Shown here in pieces: positions 32,557 to 41,847 of a stretch of DNA of 52,371 nucleotides. The notes beneath the pieces are model-generated. The model was not told the origin of the DNA, ran no database searches, and saw nothing but the letters and a program-made list of their open reading frames with translations. Both the position numbers and the translations under genes were made by a program. Each line of letters starts with the position of its first letter. Within the stretch, counting starts at the first letter, position 1. The DNA comes from Alphaproteobacteria bacterium UBA6324 (GTDB taxonomy: Bacteria > Pseudomonadota > Alphaproteobacteria > CAAGCB01 > CAG-977), in assembly GCA_002439085.1 (NCBI GenBank), contig DJSW01000004.1, forward strand, positions 1 through 52,371, given 5' to 3'.

Positions 32557-34173
32557 GTGAATTCATTTCTGCAGACTTTGAAAAATTTGGGAACGACGCG
32601 GTTGCTGGCGATGGGCGGCGTGTTGATTTTCCTGATGGGTTTCCTGATTTATCTGGCGACGCATCTGGGTTCTACGGAAATGTCGGTGCTGTTCAACGAA
32701 TTGGATCCGGCGGACACGAAAAAGATCATCGCCCAGCTGGAAGAACAGAACGTCCCCTATAAGCTGTTTAAAAACGGCACGGAAATCCATGTGCCGGCGG
32801 CGGACGCGCTGAAACTGCGGGTGCAGCTGGCGGAAACGACGGGCACGGGCGGCGTCGTGGGGTACGAGATTTTCGACAAGGCGCAATCCCCCGGCGTCGG
32901 TCACGACATCATCAGCCTGCAAATGCTGCGCGCGCTGGAAGGCGAGCTGGCCAGAACGATCAAAGCGATCGACAAGGTGAAAGCGGCGCGGGTGCATCTG
33001 GTTCTGCCCCGCCGCGAAATGTTTTCGCGCGAGGAACAAAAACCGTCGGCGTCCGTGATCATCCGGATGGAGGACAAGGCCAAGCTGTCGTCCAAACAGG
33101 TCGAGGCGGTTCAGCGGCTGGTGGCTTCGGCCGTGCCGAAAATGCAGGCGAAAGACGTTTCGATCATGGACGCGCGCGGCACCCTGCTGACCAAAAGTTT
33201 CGACGACGACGAACAGATGCAGATGACGACGAACGAGGAAATGCGCCGCGAACAGGAAGCGCGCCTGATCCGGTCGGTGCAGGAGTTGATCGAACAGTCC
33301 GTCGGTCAGGAAAAGGTGCGGGTCAAAGCGTCGCTGGAAATGGATTTCGATCAGGTGGTCGTGAACAAAGAAATCTACGACCCCGACCAGCAGGTTTTGC
33401 GGTCTTCGACGACGATCGAGGAAAACTCGCAATCCGACGAACGCGAACCGATCGTCAGCGTGGAACAGAACCTGCCCGACGCCGAAACGAAAAACGCCAA
33501 TCAGGTCAAACAGCAATCCAACCGCAGCGAAGAAACGGTCAACTATGAAATTTCCAAACAGGTGATCAGCCAAGTGCGTAAGAACGGCGTGATCAAACGC
33601 CTGTCCGTTGCGGTGATCGTGGACGGGACGTACGAACTGCAACCCGACGGCACGCGGAAATACATCCCCCGCACGGAAAAGGAAATGGAATTGCTGACGA
33701 CGCTGGTGCGGTCGGCGGTCGGATACGACGCGACGCGCGGCGACACGGTCGAAGTCATCAACCTGCCGTTTTTCAATCCGGACGATTTGCTGCGGATGGA
33801 AGATCCGGTCATGTTCATGGGCTTCACGAAAAAAGAGGTTATCAGAATGGTTGAAGGTTTGGGGGTCGCGCTGGTGGCGGTGCTGGTCATTTTGCTGGTG
33901 ATCCGTCCGTTGATCGTCAAAGCGTTTGAACAGCCCGAAACAGAGGAAGAGGAAAATTTGCTTATGGCTCCGACAGAGGATTTTCAACAACTGGCACCGC
34001 CGGGGGCGTCGAACGCCATGACGGAAACGGAACAGCTGGAGGAATTGATCGACATCGCCAAGGTCGAAGGGCGCGTCAAAGCGTCTTCGATCCGCAAAAT
34101 CGGGGAAATCATCGACCAGCATCCGGACGCGGCGGTCAACATCATCCGCTCTTGGCTGTATTCGGAAGAATGA
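32557..34173 (+). CDS. fliF: Flagellar MS-ring protein FliF
   Basis: Forms the membrane ring on which the flagellar basal body is built. At 538 aa it has an N-terminal transmembrane helix (LLAMGGVLIFLMGFLIYLA), the periplasmic ring domains with LNELDPADTKKIIAQLE-type sequence, a second helix near 430-450 (LVAVLVILLVIRPL) and the C-terminal FliG-binding tail. The GTG at 32557 is chosen because AGAGGG lies 7 nt upstream; a GTG 27 nt earlier has no such site. It is the first gene of the flagellar operon. Confidence 0.96.
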   Translation: MNSFLQTLKNLGTTRLLAMGGVLIFLMGFLIYLATHLGSTEMSVLFNELDPADTKKIIAQLEEQNVPYKLFKNGTEIHVPAADALKLRVQLAETTGTGGVVGYEIFDKAQSPGVGHDIISLQMLRALEGELARTIKAIDKVKAARVHLVLPRREMFSREEQKPSASVIIRMEDKAKLSSKQVEAVQRLVASAVPKMQAKDVSIMDARGTLLTKSFDDDEQMQMTTNEEMRREQEARLIRSVQELIEQSVGQEKVRVKASLEMDFDQVVVNKEIYDPDQQVLRSSTTIEENSQSDEREPIVSVEQNLPDAETKNANQVKQQSNRSEETVNYEISKQVISQVRKNGVIKRLSVAVIVDGTYELQPDGTRKYIPRTEKEMELLTTLVRSAVGYDATRGDTVEVINLPFFNPDDLLRMEDPVMFMGFTKKEVIRMVEGLGVALVAVLVILLVIRPLIVKAFEQPETEEEENLLMAPTEDFQQLAPPGASNAMTETEQLEELIDIAKVEGRVKASSIRKIGEIIDQHPDAAVNIIRSWLYSEE

Positions 34174-34185
34174 GGGAACGCGACC

Positions 34186-35205
34186 ATGGCAAAATCGGTT
34201 GAAAACTACTACAACCTGACCGGCCCGCAAAAGGCCGCGATCTTGATGATGTCCCTGTCGGAAGACCACGTTTCCAAAATCATGTCGCTGTTGGAGGACG
34301 AAGAGATCCGCGAACTGTCCGTCGTTATGGCGTCGCTGGGTTCCATTCCGTCCGAAACGGTTGAAAAGCTGTTTTTGGAATTCGCCGGTTCGATTTCCGG
34401 CCCTTCGACCATGATCGGGAACTATGAAAACACGGAACGCCTGTTGCTGAAAACGTTGCCGAAAGACCGCGTCGCCAGCATTATGGAAGAAATCCGCGGC
34501 CCCGCCGGACGCACCATGTGGGACAAGCTGGGCAACATCAACGAACAGGTTTTGGCAAACTATTTGAAAAACGAATACCCGCAAACGGTCGCCGTCATCC
34601 TGTCAAAAATCAAACCCGACCATTCCGCGCGGGTTCTGGCTTTGCTGCCGGAATCGTTCGCAATGGACGTGATCATGCGCCTGTTGCGGATGGAAGCGAT
34701 CCAAAAGGATGTTCTGGACGGATTGGAACAAACCCTGCGCACCGAATTCATGAACAATCTGGCGCGCACGACGCGACAGGATTCGCACGAACTGATCGCC
34801 GAAATGTTCAACAATATGGATCGCAACGCCGAAAGCCGCTTTATGGCCGCGTTGGAGGAACGCAACCGCGAATCCGCCGAACGCATCAAATCCCTTATGT
34901 TCACGTTCGAGGATCTCACCCGTCTGGATTCGCTGGGCATTCAGGTGTTACTGCGCAACGTGGACAAGGAAAAGCTCAGCATCGCTTTGAAGGGCGCGTC
35001 CGACGTGATCAAAGACCTGTTCTTCAAGAATATGTCCGAACGCGCGGGCAAGATGATGAAAGAAGACATGGAGGCTTTGGGCCCCGTGCGTCTGCGCGAC
35101 GTGGACGACGCGCAGGCCGTCATCGTTCAGGCCGCCAAGGATTTGGCGAACAACGGCGAAATCACGATTTCCGAAGGCGGTTCGCAGGACGAGCTGATCT
35201 ACTGA
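34186..35205 (+). CDS. fliG: Flagellar motor switch protein FliG
   Basis: Rotor protein that transmits torque from the stator. The 339-aa protein has GPQKAAILMMSLSEDH at the start of the N-terminal domain, the EHPQ motif of the middle domain as EYPQ (NEYPQTVAVILSKI), and the charged torque helix region MFTFEDLTRLDSLGIQVLLR near 230-255. It follows fliF by 12 nt, matching the tight FliF-FliG assembly. Confidence 0.97.
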   Translation: MAKSVENYYNLTGPQKAAILMMSLSEDHVSKIMSLLEDEEIRELSVVMASLGSIPSETVEKLFLEFAGSISGPSTMIGNYENTERLLLKTLPKDRVASIMEEIRGPAGRTMWDKLGNINEQVLANYLKNEYPQTVAVILSKIKPDHSARVLALLPESFAMDVIMRLLRMEAIQKDVLDGLEQTLRTEFMNNLARTTRQDSHELIAEMFNNMDRNAESRFMAALEERNRESAERIKSLMFTFEDLTRLDSLGIQVLLRNVDKEKLSIALKGASDVIKDLFFKNMSERAGKMMKEDMEALGPVRLRDVDDAQAVIVQAAKDLANNGEITISEGGSQDELIY

Positions 35206-35225
35206 TTTCCTGAAAGCGGACGGTT

Positions 35226-36155
35226 ATGGCGAAAGAATACAAATTCATGTTTGACAGGCGGTTTGACGAACCGGAGGAGGAAGCTCCGTCCGCGCCGGAA
35301 GACCTGTCCGCCAAATCCGTTGACGGCATCCCGTCGATTTCGCAGCTGCTGGACACGATCAACGAACAGATCGCCGAAAATTCGGAAGCTCTGTCGAGCG
35401 ATAACGAAAACGAACCGCCGCAAAGCGCGCCGGACGCGGTTGAACCGCCCGCTGCCGAACCCGACGTAACGCCCGCCGAGGAAACCGAATCCGCCCCCTC
35501 GCCCGTCGAGGAATTGCAGGCCACCGTTCAAGCCGCGCAAGAGGCTTTGGAACAGGCGGTCAAGCCCGTTTTCACGCAGGACGAAATGGACGCCGCCAAG
35601 GCCGCCGCGCGCGAGGACGGATACCGGCAGGGATTGGAGGACGGGCGCGCCGCCGCGTGGCAGGAAGCGATGCAGTCCGTTGAAAAACAAACGTCGGACA
35701 CGCTGAACGTCATCGCCAATTCGGTCAAGGAATTGCTGGCGCGGTCGCAAAACGATTCGCAGGCGGCGTTTGCCGCGGCGGTCGATTTCGCCATGGCCGT
35801 GTGCCGCAAAGCCGTTCCGGCGCTGTCCGAACGCCACGCGACCGGAGAAATCGCCGCCCTGCTGGAAAAGAATTTCCGTTTTTTAAAGGACGAACCCAAA
35901 ATATCTCTGCGCCTGAATCCGCAGCTGGCCGACCGGATCAAACCGATGCTGGCCGCTTTGGTCAAACGGGAATCGTTCGGCGGGCAAATCGCGGTCGTGC
36001 GCGACGATTCCCTGCCCGTCGGGGATTGCCGGATCGAATGGAAAAACGGCGGATTGGAACGAAAAACGCAAGATGTTTTGAATCAGACCGAAGAACTGCT
36101 AAAATTGTACGCGCAAGCCGCGCCGTCAAACAACGCTTTGTCAACCGGAGAATGA
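35226..36155 (+). CDS. fliH: Flagellar export stator protein FliH
   Basis: Regulates the FliI ATPase and links it to the C-ring. This 309-aa protein has an acidic, Pro-rich N-terminal half (to about 95), then an Ala/Glu-rich coiled helix (AAAREDGYRQGLEDGRAAAWQ region) and a C-terminal domain ending DCRIEWKNGGLERKTQDVL, typical of FliH/YscL C-termini. It is longer than E. coli FliH (about 235 aa) because of the N-terminal extension. fliI is not in the window. Confidence 0.85.
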   Translation: MAKEYKFMFDRRFDEPEEEAPSAPEDLSAKSVDGIPSISQLLDTINEQIAENSEALSSDNENEPPQSAPDAVEPPAAEPDVTPAEETESAPSPVEELQATVQAAQEALEQAVKPVFTQDEMDAAKAAAREDGYRQGLEDGRAAAWQEAMQSVEKQTSDTLNVIANSVKELLARSQNDSQAAFAAAVDFAMAVCRKAVPALSERHATGEIAALLEKNFRFLKDEPKISLRLNPQLADRIKPMLAALVKRESFGGQIAVVRDDSLPVGDCRIEWKNGGLERKTQDVLNQTEELLKLYAQAAPSNNALSTGE

Positions 36156-36158
36156 AAA

Positions 36159-36548
36159 ATGGCCGATACACCCGAAAACACTTTCAACGCCGAGGATCAG
36201 GAAGATTTGAGCCTGAACGAACTGGACGAAAACGCGCCGCGCCGTCCGGCCGAATCGGGTTCCAACCGGTTCAACGAGGAAATTCCGGAAAAACCGAAAT
36301 CGTCCGCCGAATTGGAAGCGGTTTACGACGTTCCCGTTCAGGTTTCCGCCGTTTTGGGCAAATCCAGTATGCAGGTGCACCAGCTGTTGAAACTGGGACG
36401 CGGCGCAGTGGTCGAACTGGATCGCAAAATCGGTGAAGCGATCGACATTTACGTCAACAACCGATTGGTCGCCCGCGGCGAAGTCGTCGTGATCGAAGAC
36501 CGGCTGGGCATCACGATGACGGAAATCATCAAAGCGGAAAGAAACTGA
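36159..36548 (+). CDS. fliN: Flagellar C-ring protein FliN
   Basis: Part of the switch complex. After an acidic N-terminal tail (1-60), the SpoA domain is complete: VPVQVSAVLGKSSMQVHQLL, LGRGAVVELDRKIGEAIDIY, NNRLVARGEVVVIEDRLGI. Length is 129 aa. It is 3 nt after fliH. fliM is missing from this operon and must be elsewhere. Confidence 0.95.
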   Translation: MADTPENTFNAEDQEDLSLNELDENAPRRPAESGSNRFNEEIPEKPKSSAELEAVYDVPVQVSAVLGKSSMQVHQLLKLGRGAVVELDRKIGEAIDIYVNNRLVARGEVVVIEDRLGITMTEIIKAERN

Positions 36549-36577
36549 CCATTTTGAATTAAAGGACGGGGAAAGAT

Positions 36578-37912
36578 ATGCGTCTGCTGTTAATCGGATC
36601 CATGGACGGGCAAATCGGCGCCGCCAGCCAAATCGCCATTAAAAAGGGCGGTTCCGTCGCGCACGCCGAAACGGTTGAACAGGCGTTGGATCTGTTGCGC
36701 GGCGGACAGGGCGCCGATCTGATCATGGCGGATGTCAAGCTGGACATCTATTCGCTGGTCGAACGGCTGGACGCCGAACGGATATGCGTTCCCGTCGTGG
36801 CCTGCGGCGTTGCCGCGGACGCCCGCGCCGCCGTCAAAGCGATCAAGGCCGGCGCGAAAGAATACATCCCCCTGCCCCCCGACGCCGAATTGATCGGCGC
36901 GGTTTTGTCCGCCTTTTCCATGCAGACGACGCCCGTCGTTTACAAAGACAAGGCCATGGAACGCGTTTTGCAGCTGGCCAAACAGATCGCCCCGTCCACC
37001 GCCGGCGTTTTAATCACGGGCGAATCCGGCACGGGCAAAGAGGTCATCGCCAAATACATCCACGCGAATTCCAAACGTTCCGCCGCGCCGTTCGTGGCGG
37101 TCAACTGCGCGGCCATTCCGGAAAACCTGCTGGAATCCGAATTGTTCGGTTATGAAAAGGGCGCGTTCACGGGCGCGGTCGCGCGGCGCATCGGCAAATT
37201 CGAGGAAGCCGACGGCGGCACGCTACTGCTGGACGAAATCAGCGAAATGGACATCCGGCTGCAGGCGAAGCTGCTGCGCGTGCTGCAGGAACGGCAAATC
37301 GACCGCATCGGCGGCAAAAAACCGGTGGATGTCGATGTGCGCATTCTGGCGACATCCAACCGCGATATGCTGCAGGAAGTCAAAAACAAAACGTTCCGCG
37401 AAGACCTTTATTTCCGCCTGAACGTCGTCAACATCGCCATTCCGGCCTTGCGCGAACGCAGGGACGACATCATCCCGCTGGCCGAACATTTCATCAAAAA
37501 GTATTCGGAAATGAACGACATTCCGGTCAAACCCCTGTCGCAAGGGGCGGCCGACCGGCTGTTGGGATACGGGTGGCGCGGCAACGTGCGCGAATTGGAA
37601 AACACGATTCACCGCGCCGTTCTGCTGTCAACGGGGGCGGAAATTTCGGACGACGCCATCCTGCTGACCGAAGAACCGCGCGGCGGCGAAACCGCGGGCG
37701 GACAATCCGTTTCCGGCGGCGACGGCATGGTCGGGCGGACGGTCGCCGACGTGGAAAAGGATCTGATCATCAGCACGTTGAAACACACGCTGGGCAACCG
37801 CACGCACGCGGCGAACATTCTGGGCATTTCCATCCGCACCCTGCGCAACAAGCTGAAACAGTATATGGAAGAGGGCACGCCCGTTCCCCCCGCTCCCAAC
37901 GATTTCGGATAA
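36578..37912 (+). CDS. flbD: FlbD-type sigma-54-dependent flagellar regulator
   Basis: Activates late flagellar genes with RNA polymerase-sigma-54. The 444-aa protein has a receiver-like domain (1-115), a AAA+ domain with Walker A GESGTGKE, the sigma-54 contact GAFTGA and Walker B LLLDEISE, and a C-terminal Fis-type helix-turn-helix (THAANILGISIRTLRNKL). The receiver lacks the usual acidic pair after the first strand (LLLIGSMDG), though D52 is present. As in Caulobacter FlbD, control by phosphorylation is therefore doubtful. Its place between fliN and flhA is the alphaproteobacterial pattern. Confidence 0.95.
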   Translation: MRLLLIGSMDGQIGAASQIAIKKGGSVAHAETVEQALDLLRGGQGADLIMADVKLDIYSLVERLDAERICVPVVACGVAADARAAVKAIKAGAKEYIPLPPDAELIGAVLSAFSMQTTPVVYKDKAMERVLQLAKQIAPSTAGVLITGESGTGKEVIAKYIHANSKRSAAPFVAVNCAAIPENLLESELFGYEKGAFTGAVARRIGKFEEADGGTLLLDEISEMDIRLQAKLLRVLQERQIDRIGGKKPVDVDVRILATSNRDMLQEVKNKTFREDLYFRLNVVNIAIPALRERRDDIIPLAEHFIKKYSEMNDIPVKPLSQGAADRLLGYGWRGNVRELENTIHRAVLLSTGAEISDDAILLTEEPRGGETAGGQSVSGGDGMVGRTVADVEKDLIISTLKHTLGNRTHAANILGISIRTLRNKLKQYMEEGTPVPPAPNDFG

Positions 37913-37916
37913 GTGA

Positions 37917-40034
37917 ATGGCCAACGAACCCGTCAAAGCAGGCGCGATCCCGTCTTCCGCCGATATCAAGCAAGGGCTGTTTTCCTTAGGCAAACGGTCG
38001 GACATCGCTTTGGCGCTGGGCATCGTTTTGATGCTGGTCATTTTGATTTTGCCGCTGGCGCCGTGGCTGTTGGACGTGGCGCTGGCCTTATCCCTGACGT
38101 TTTCGGTGCTGGTGCTGATGACGTCGATTTTCATTGAAAAACCGATTCAGTTCACGTCCTTTCCGCTGGTTTTGCTGATCACGACGCTGTTCCGGCTGGC
38201 GTTGAACCTGTCGTCAACGCGTTTGATCCTGTCGAACGGGTACCGCGGTCCCGAAGCCGCCGGCCACGTTATCGCGGCGTTCGGCGGTTTTATCATGAGC
38301 GGCAATTTCATCATCGGCGTGATCGTGTTCGCGATCCTTGTTCTGGTGAACTTCATGGTCATCACCAAAGGTTCCGGCCGCATCGCCGAAGTCGCCGCGC
38401 GTTTCGCGTTGGACGCGATGCCCGGCAAGCAAATGGCGATCGACGCAGATCTGTCGTCGGGGCTGATCGACGAACCCGAAGCCCGCAAACGCCGCGACGA
38501 ACTGTCGCAGGAATCCAGCTTTTACGGGGCAATGGACGGCGCGTCGAAATTCGTGCGCGGCGACGCGATCGCGGGGCTGGTTATCACGGCGATCAACATC
38601 ATCGCCGGCATTTTGATCGGCGTCTTGCAGCAGAATATGCCGTTTATGAAAGCGGCCGACACCTATATGCGCCTGACGGTCGGCGACGGTCTGGTGTCGC
38701 AGATTCCCGCGCTGATCATTTCCGTCGCGGCCGGCATCATGGTGTCCAAGGCGGGCATTTCCGGCGGCACGGAAAAAGTGCTGTTCGGCCAGTTGTCGCA
38801 TTATCCGAAATCGCTGGGCATGACGGCGTTTCTGTCGTTCATGCTGGCGACCCTGCCCGGCACGCCCGCGGCGCCGTTTTTGTTCCTCAGCGCGGTGTCG
38901 GGGGCGACGGCGTATTTCCTGATCCGCCAACAGCAGCAGGCGAAAAGGGAAGCCGAGCGGCTGGAGGCCGAAATGCCCGAAACGCCGCCCCCCGTGGTCG
39001 AAGAACCGATTTCCAGCGTTTTGAAAATGGATTTGGTGCGGCTGGAACTGGGGTACAGCCTTTTGTCGCTGATCAACGACACGTCGAACCGCCGCCTGAC
39101 CGACCAGATCAAAGCCCTGCGTCGGGCTTTGGCGTTGGAAATGGGGTTTGTGATGCCGTCCGTGCGTATTCAGGACAATATGCGCCTGCCGCCGAACACC
39201 TATGTCATTTACATCAAGGAAACCGAGGCCGGACGCGGCGAACTGCGCCCGAACAAACTGCTGGTCATGGATCCGCGCGGCGAGGAAATCACCCTGTCGG
39301 GGGAAAAGACGAAAGAACCGACGTTCGGGCTGGCAGCGATGTGGATCGACATGACCGCGCGCGAAGACGCGATGTTCCGCGGCTATACCGTCGTGGACTG
39401 CCCGACGATCATCACGACGCACATCACGGAACTGGTCAAGGCGAATATGTCCGAACTGCTCAGCTACACGGAAACGCAAAAGCTGCTGCACGAACTGGAC
39501 AAGGACCAGCAGAAACTGGTTGAAGAGCTGATCCCCAAACGTATCACCGTCGGCGGCGTCCAGCGCGTTTTGCAAAACCTGCTGAACGAACGCGTGTCGA
39601 TTCGCGACCTGCCCACCATTTTAGAGGGGATATCCGAAGCGTGTTCCGTCACGCAAAGCCTGATGCTGATCACGGAACACGTCCGGTCGCGTCTGGCGCG
39701 TCAGATATCGAACGCCGCGGCGGGACCCGACGGGATCATTCCGCTGGTCGCGATGTCGGGCGAATGGGAACAGCATTTTGCCGAGTCTTTGTCCGGACAG
39801 GGCGAAGAAAAGCAGCTTTCGATGCCGCCCAGCCAGATTCAGAAATTTATTTTGCGCGTGCGCCAAGTCTTTGAAGAGCAGGCCGCCCGCGGAGAATCGC
39901 CCGTTTTGCTGACCAGCCCCGGCATTCGTCCTTATGTCCGTTCAATTATCGAACGATTTCGCCCCTCGACTGTGGTAATATCGCAAAATGAGATTCACCC
40001 GCGCGCCAAAATCAGAACCGTAGGCCAGATTTAG
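37917..40034 (+). CDS. flhA: Flagellar export gate protein FlhA
   Basis: Large export-gate subunit of the flagellar type III apparatus. The 705-aa protein has an N-terminal membrane half with about eight helices, including FRLALNLSSTRLIL and the cytoplasmic-loop region AVDFALDAMPGKQMAID-like sequence seen here as RFALDAMPGKQMAIDADL, then the C-terminal docking domain for chaperone-substrate complexes. It starts 4 nt after the flbD stop. Confidence 0.97.
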   Translation: MANEPVKAGAIPSSADIKQGLFSLGKRSDIALALGIVLMLVILILPLAPWLLDVALALSLTFSVLVLMTSIFIEKPIQFTSFPLVLLITTLFRLALNLSSTRLILSNGYRGPEAAGHVIAAFGGFIMSGNFIIGVIVFAILVLVNFMVITKGSGRIAEVAARFALDAMPGKQMAIDADLSSGLIDEPEARKRRDELSQESSFYGAMDGASKFVRGDAIAGLVITAINIIAGILIGVLQQNMPFMKAADTYMRLTVGDGLVSQIPALIISVAAGIMVSKAGISGGTEKVLFGQLSHYPKSLGMTAFLSFMLATLPGTPAAPFLFLSAVSGATAYFLIRQQQQAKREAERLEAEMPETPPPVVEEPISSVLKMDLVRLELGYSLLSLINDTSNRRLTDQIKALRRALALEMGFVMPSVRIQDNMRLPPNTYVIYIKETEAGRGELRPNKLLVMDPRGEEITLSGEKTKEPTFGLAAMWIDMTAREDAMFRGYTVVDCPTIITTHITELVKANMSELLSYTETQKLLHELDKDQQKLVEELIPKRITVGGVQRVLQNLLNERVSIRDLPTILEGISEACSVTQSLMLITEHVRSRLARQISNAAAGPDGIIPLVAMSGEWEQHFAESLSGQGEEKQLSMPPSQIQKFILRVRQVFEEQAARGESPVLLTSPGIRPYVRSIIERFRPSTVVISQNEIHPRAKIRTVGQI

Positions 40035-40043
40035 GAACCGTAA

Positions 40044-41027
40044 ATGAAAATAAAGACCTACACCGCCCCCACAATGTCCGAAGCCATGGATCAGCTGCGC
40101 CATGAGCTGGGGGAAAACGCGATCATCGTTTCGACCCAGCGGTTGGGAACGGGCGCGGGCGTCCGTCTGACCGCCGCGATCGAGGAATCCGCGCGCGACG
40201 AGGAAATCGAACGCCTGTACGGCGAAGAACCGTCCGAAACGGAATTCCAGCAATCCGTGCGCGAAACGCTGACCTACCACGCCCTGCCCGAACAGCTGAT
40301 CGAAAAAATCGTCATGCACGTCGGGGCGGCCAAAAAGAAAAGCGATCTGGTCGCGTTCGCGTCGGCGCTGGACACCGTGTTCACGTTCCACCCCCTGCCC
40401 GAACAAATCAAGGGGCAGGCGTTCATGCTGACGGGCGCGGCGGGGGTCGGCAAAACCGTCATTACGGGAAAACTGGCGACGCGCGCGTGCCTGTCGGGGC
40501 GCAAGGTCGGATTGATTTCCGCCGACACCGTGCGCGCCGGCGCGATTGAACAGCTGGTTGCGTTCACAAACATTCTGGATGTGACGCTGCTCAAAGCGCG
40601 GTCGCCCGAAAATCTGCAATCGCACATCACGGCTTTACGCAAGACGTGCGACCTGATTTTCATTGATATGCCGGCGTTCAACCCCTTCCAACCCGAAGAC
40701 ATGGAATTTCTGGCGGCGTACATCGAATCCGCCGACGCTTTGCCCGTTCTGGTCATGCCGGCCGGCGTCGATCCGCAGGAATCGGTCGAAACGGCCGAAG
40801 CGTTCGCCGACGCGGGGGCGATTTACCTGCTGGCGACCCGATTGGACGCCGCGCGCCGTTTCGGCGGGGTTCTGGCCGCGGCCGACGCGGGGCGGCTGAC
40901 CCTGTGCGAAGCCAGCATGAGCCCCAACGTCACGCGCGGGCTGTCCCCGATCAACGCCGTTTCTTTGGCGCGCCTGCTTTTGATGTCATCGGAAGAATCC
41001 GATTCTGTTACAAGGAAAAAATCATGA
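40044..41027 (+). CDS. flhF: FlhF, SRP-type GTPase for flagellar placement
   Basis: Polar-flagellation GTPase related to Ffh and FtsY. The N-terminus MKIKTYTAPTMSEAMDQLRHELG is the FlhF-specific basic/B-domain start. The G domain has the P-loop GAAGVGKT (131-138), SADTVRAGAIEQL and the IDMPA segment where most SRP GTPases have DTAG. The last is a relaxed G3 motif that may lower GTPase activity. Length of 327 aa is short for FlhF. The stop overlaps the flhG start (ATGA). Confidence 0.92.
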   Translation: MKIKTYTAPTMSEAMDQLRHELGENAIIVSTQRLGTGAGVRLTAAIEESARDEEIERLYGEEPSETEFQQSVRETLTYHALPEQLIEKIVMHVGAAKKKSDLVAFASALDTVFTFHPLPEQIKGQAFMLTGAAGVGKTVITGKLATRACLSGRKVGLISADTVRAGAIEQLVAFTNILDVTLLKARSPENLQSHITALRKTCDLIFIDMPAFNPFQPEDMEFLAAYIESADALPVLVMPAGVDPQESVETAEAFADAGAIYLLATRLDAARRFGGVLAAADAGRLTLCEASMSPNVTRGLSPINAVSLARLLLMSSEESDSVTRKKS

Positions 41028-41839
41028 ATACGTCAACTACGCAAAACAATTCCGAACAGGTGTTGGCCTTGGCGCCCAGAAAGGTGGCGCGGCCGCAGGT
41101 GCGCAACATGATCGCCGTCGCGTCCGGCAAAGGCGGCGTCGGCAAAACGTGGTTTTCGATCACGCTGGCGCACGCATTGGCGCAAAGCGGGCTGAAAACG
41201 CTGCTGTTCGACGGCGATTTGGGGTTGGCGAACATCGACATTCAGCTGGGATTGATGCCCGCGCACGATCTGGGCAGCGTCATCGCCGGAAAAATCACGC
41301 TGAATCAGGCAATCTGCCATTACGACGACGGCAATTTCGACATCATCGCCGGCCGTTCGGGGTCGGGCAGCCTGTCCAACGTGCCGATCAGCCGTTTGCA
41401 GCTGATCAACGACGACCTGCGCATTCTGGCGGGGGGATACGACCGCGTCATCGTCGATTTGGGCGCGGGCGTCGAAAAACCCGTGCGCCTGTTCGCGTCG
41501 GGCGCGGCGAAGCTGATGATGGTCTGCACGGACGAACCGACATCGCTGACGGACGCCTACGCCTTTATCAAAATGATCTGTATGGAACAGCAGCAGCCGG
41601 ACATCAGCATCGTCGTCAATTCGGCCAATTCGTACCGCGAAGGCGAACGCACCTATACGACTTTGCTCAAAGCGTGCCAAGGTTTCCTGCGCATTTCCCC
41701 GCCGTTGGCCGGCGTGATCCGCCGCGACACGCGCGTGCGCGACGCGATCCGCAACCAAACGTCCATCCTGCGCCGCCACCCGAACACCGAAGCGGCCGAG
41801 GACGTTCTGGCCATCGCCCAACGGCTGACCAAGGAATAA
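41024..41839 (+). CDS. flhG: FlhG/MinD-like ATPase controlling flagellar number
   Basis: ParA/MinD-type ATPase that acts with FlhF to limit flagellar number. The deviant Walker A KGGVGKT (36-42) and LLFDGDLGLANIDIQLG are diagnostic. The start at 41024 follows AAGGAA and is coupled to flhF. Length is 271 aa. No DQAGIR-like FlhF-activating motif could be identified in its N-terminus. Confidence 0.93.
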   Translation: MNTSTTQNNSEQVLALAPRKVARPQVRNMIAVASGKGGVGKTWFSITLAHALAQSGLKTLLFDGDLGLANIDIQLGLMPAHDLGSVIAGKITLNQAICHYDDGNFDIIAGRSGSGSLSNVPISRLQLINDDLRILAGGYDRVIVDLGAGVEKPVRLFASGAAKLMMVCTDEPTSLTDAYAFIKMICMEQQQPDISIVVNSANSYREGERTYTTLLKACQGFLRISPPLAGVIRRDTRVRDAIRNQTSILRRHPNTEAAEDVLAIAQRLTKE

Positions 41840-41847
41840 CCCCGATC

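Noticed and set aside
32563..34584. 673-codon open frame opposite fliF and fliG
   Set aside because: It spans the junction of two real genes on the other strand and has shadow-type composition.
38214..39575. 453-codon minus-strand frame inside flhA
   Set aside because: Antisense to the conserved FlhA membrane and docking domains; no independent support.
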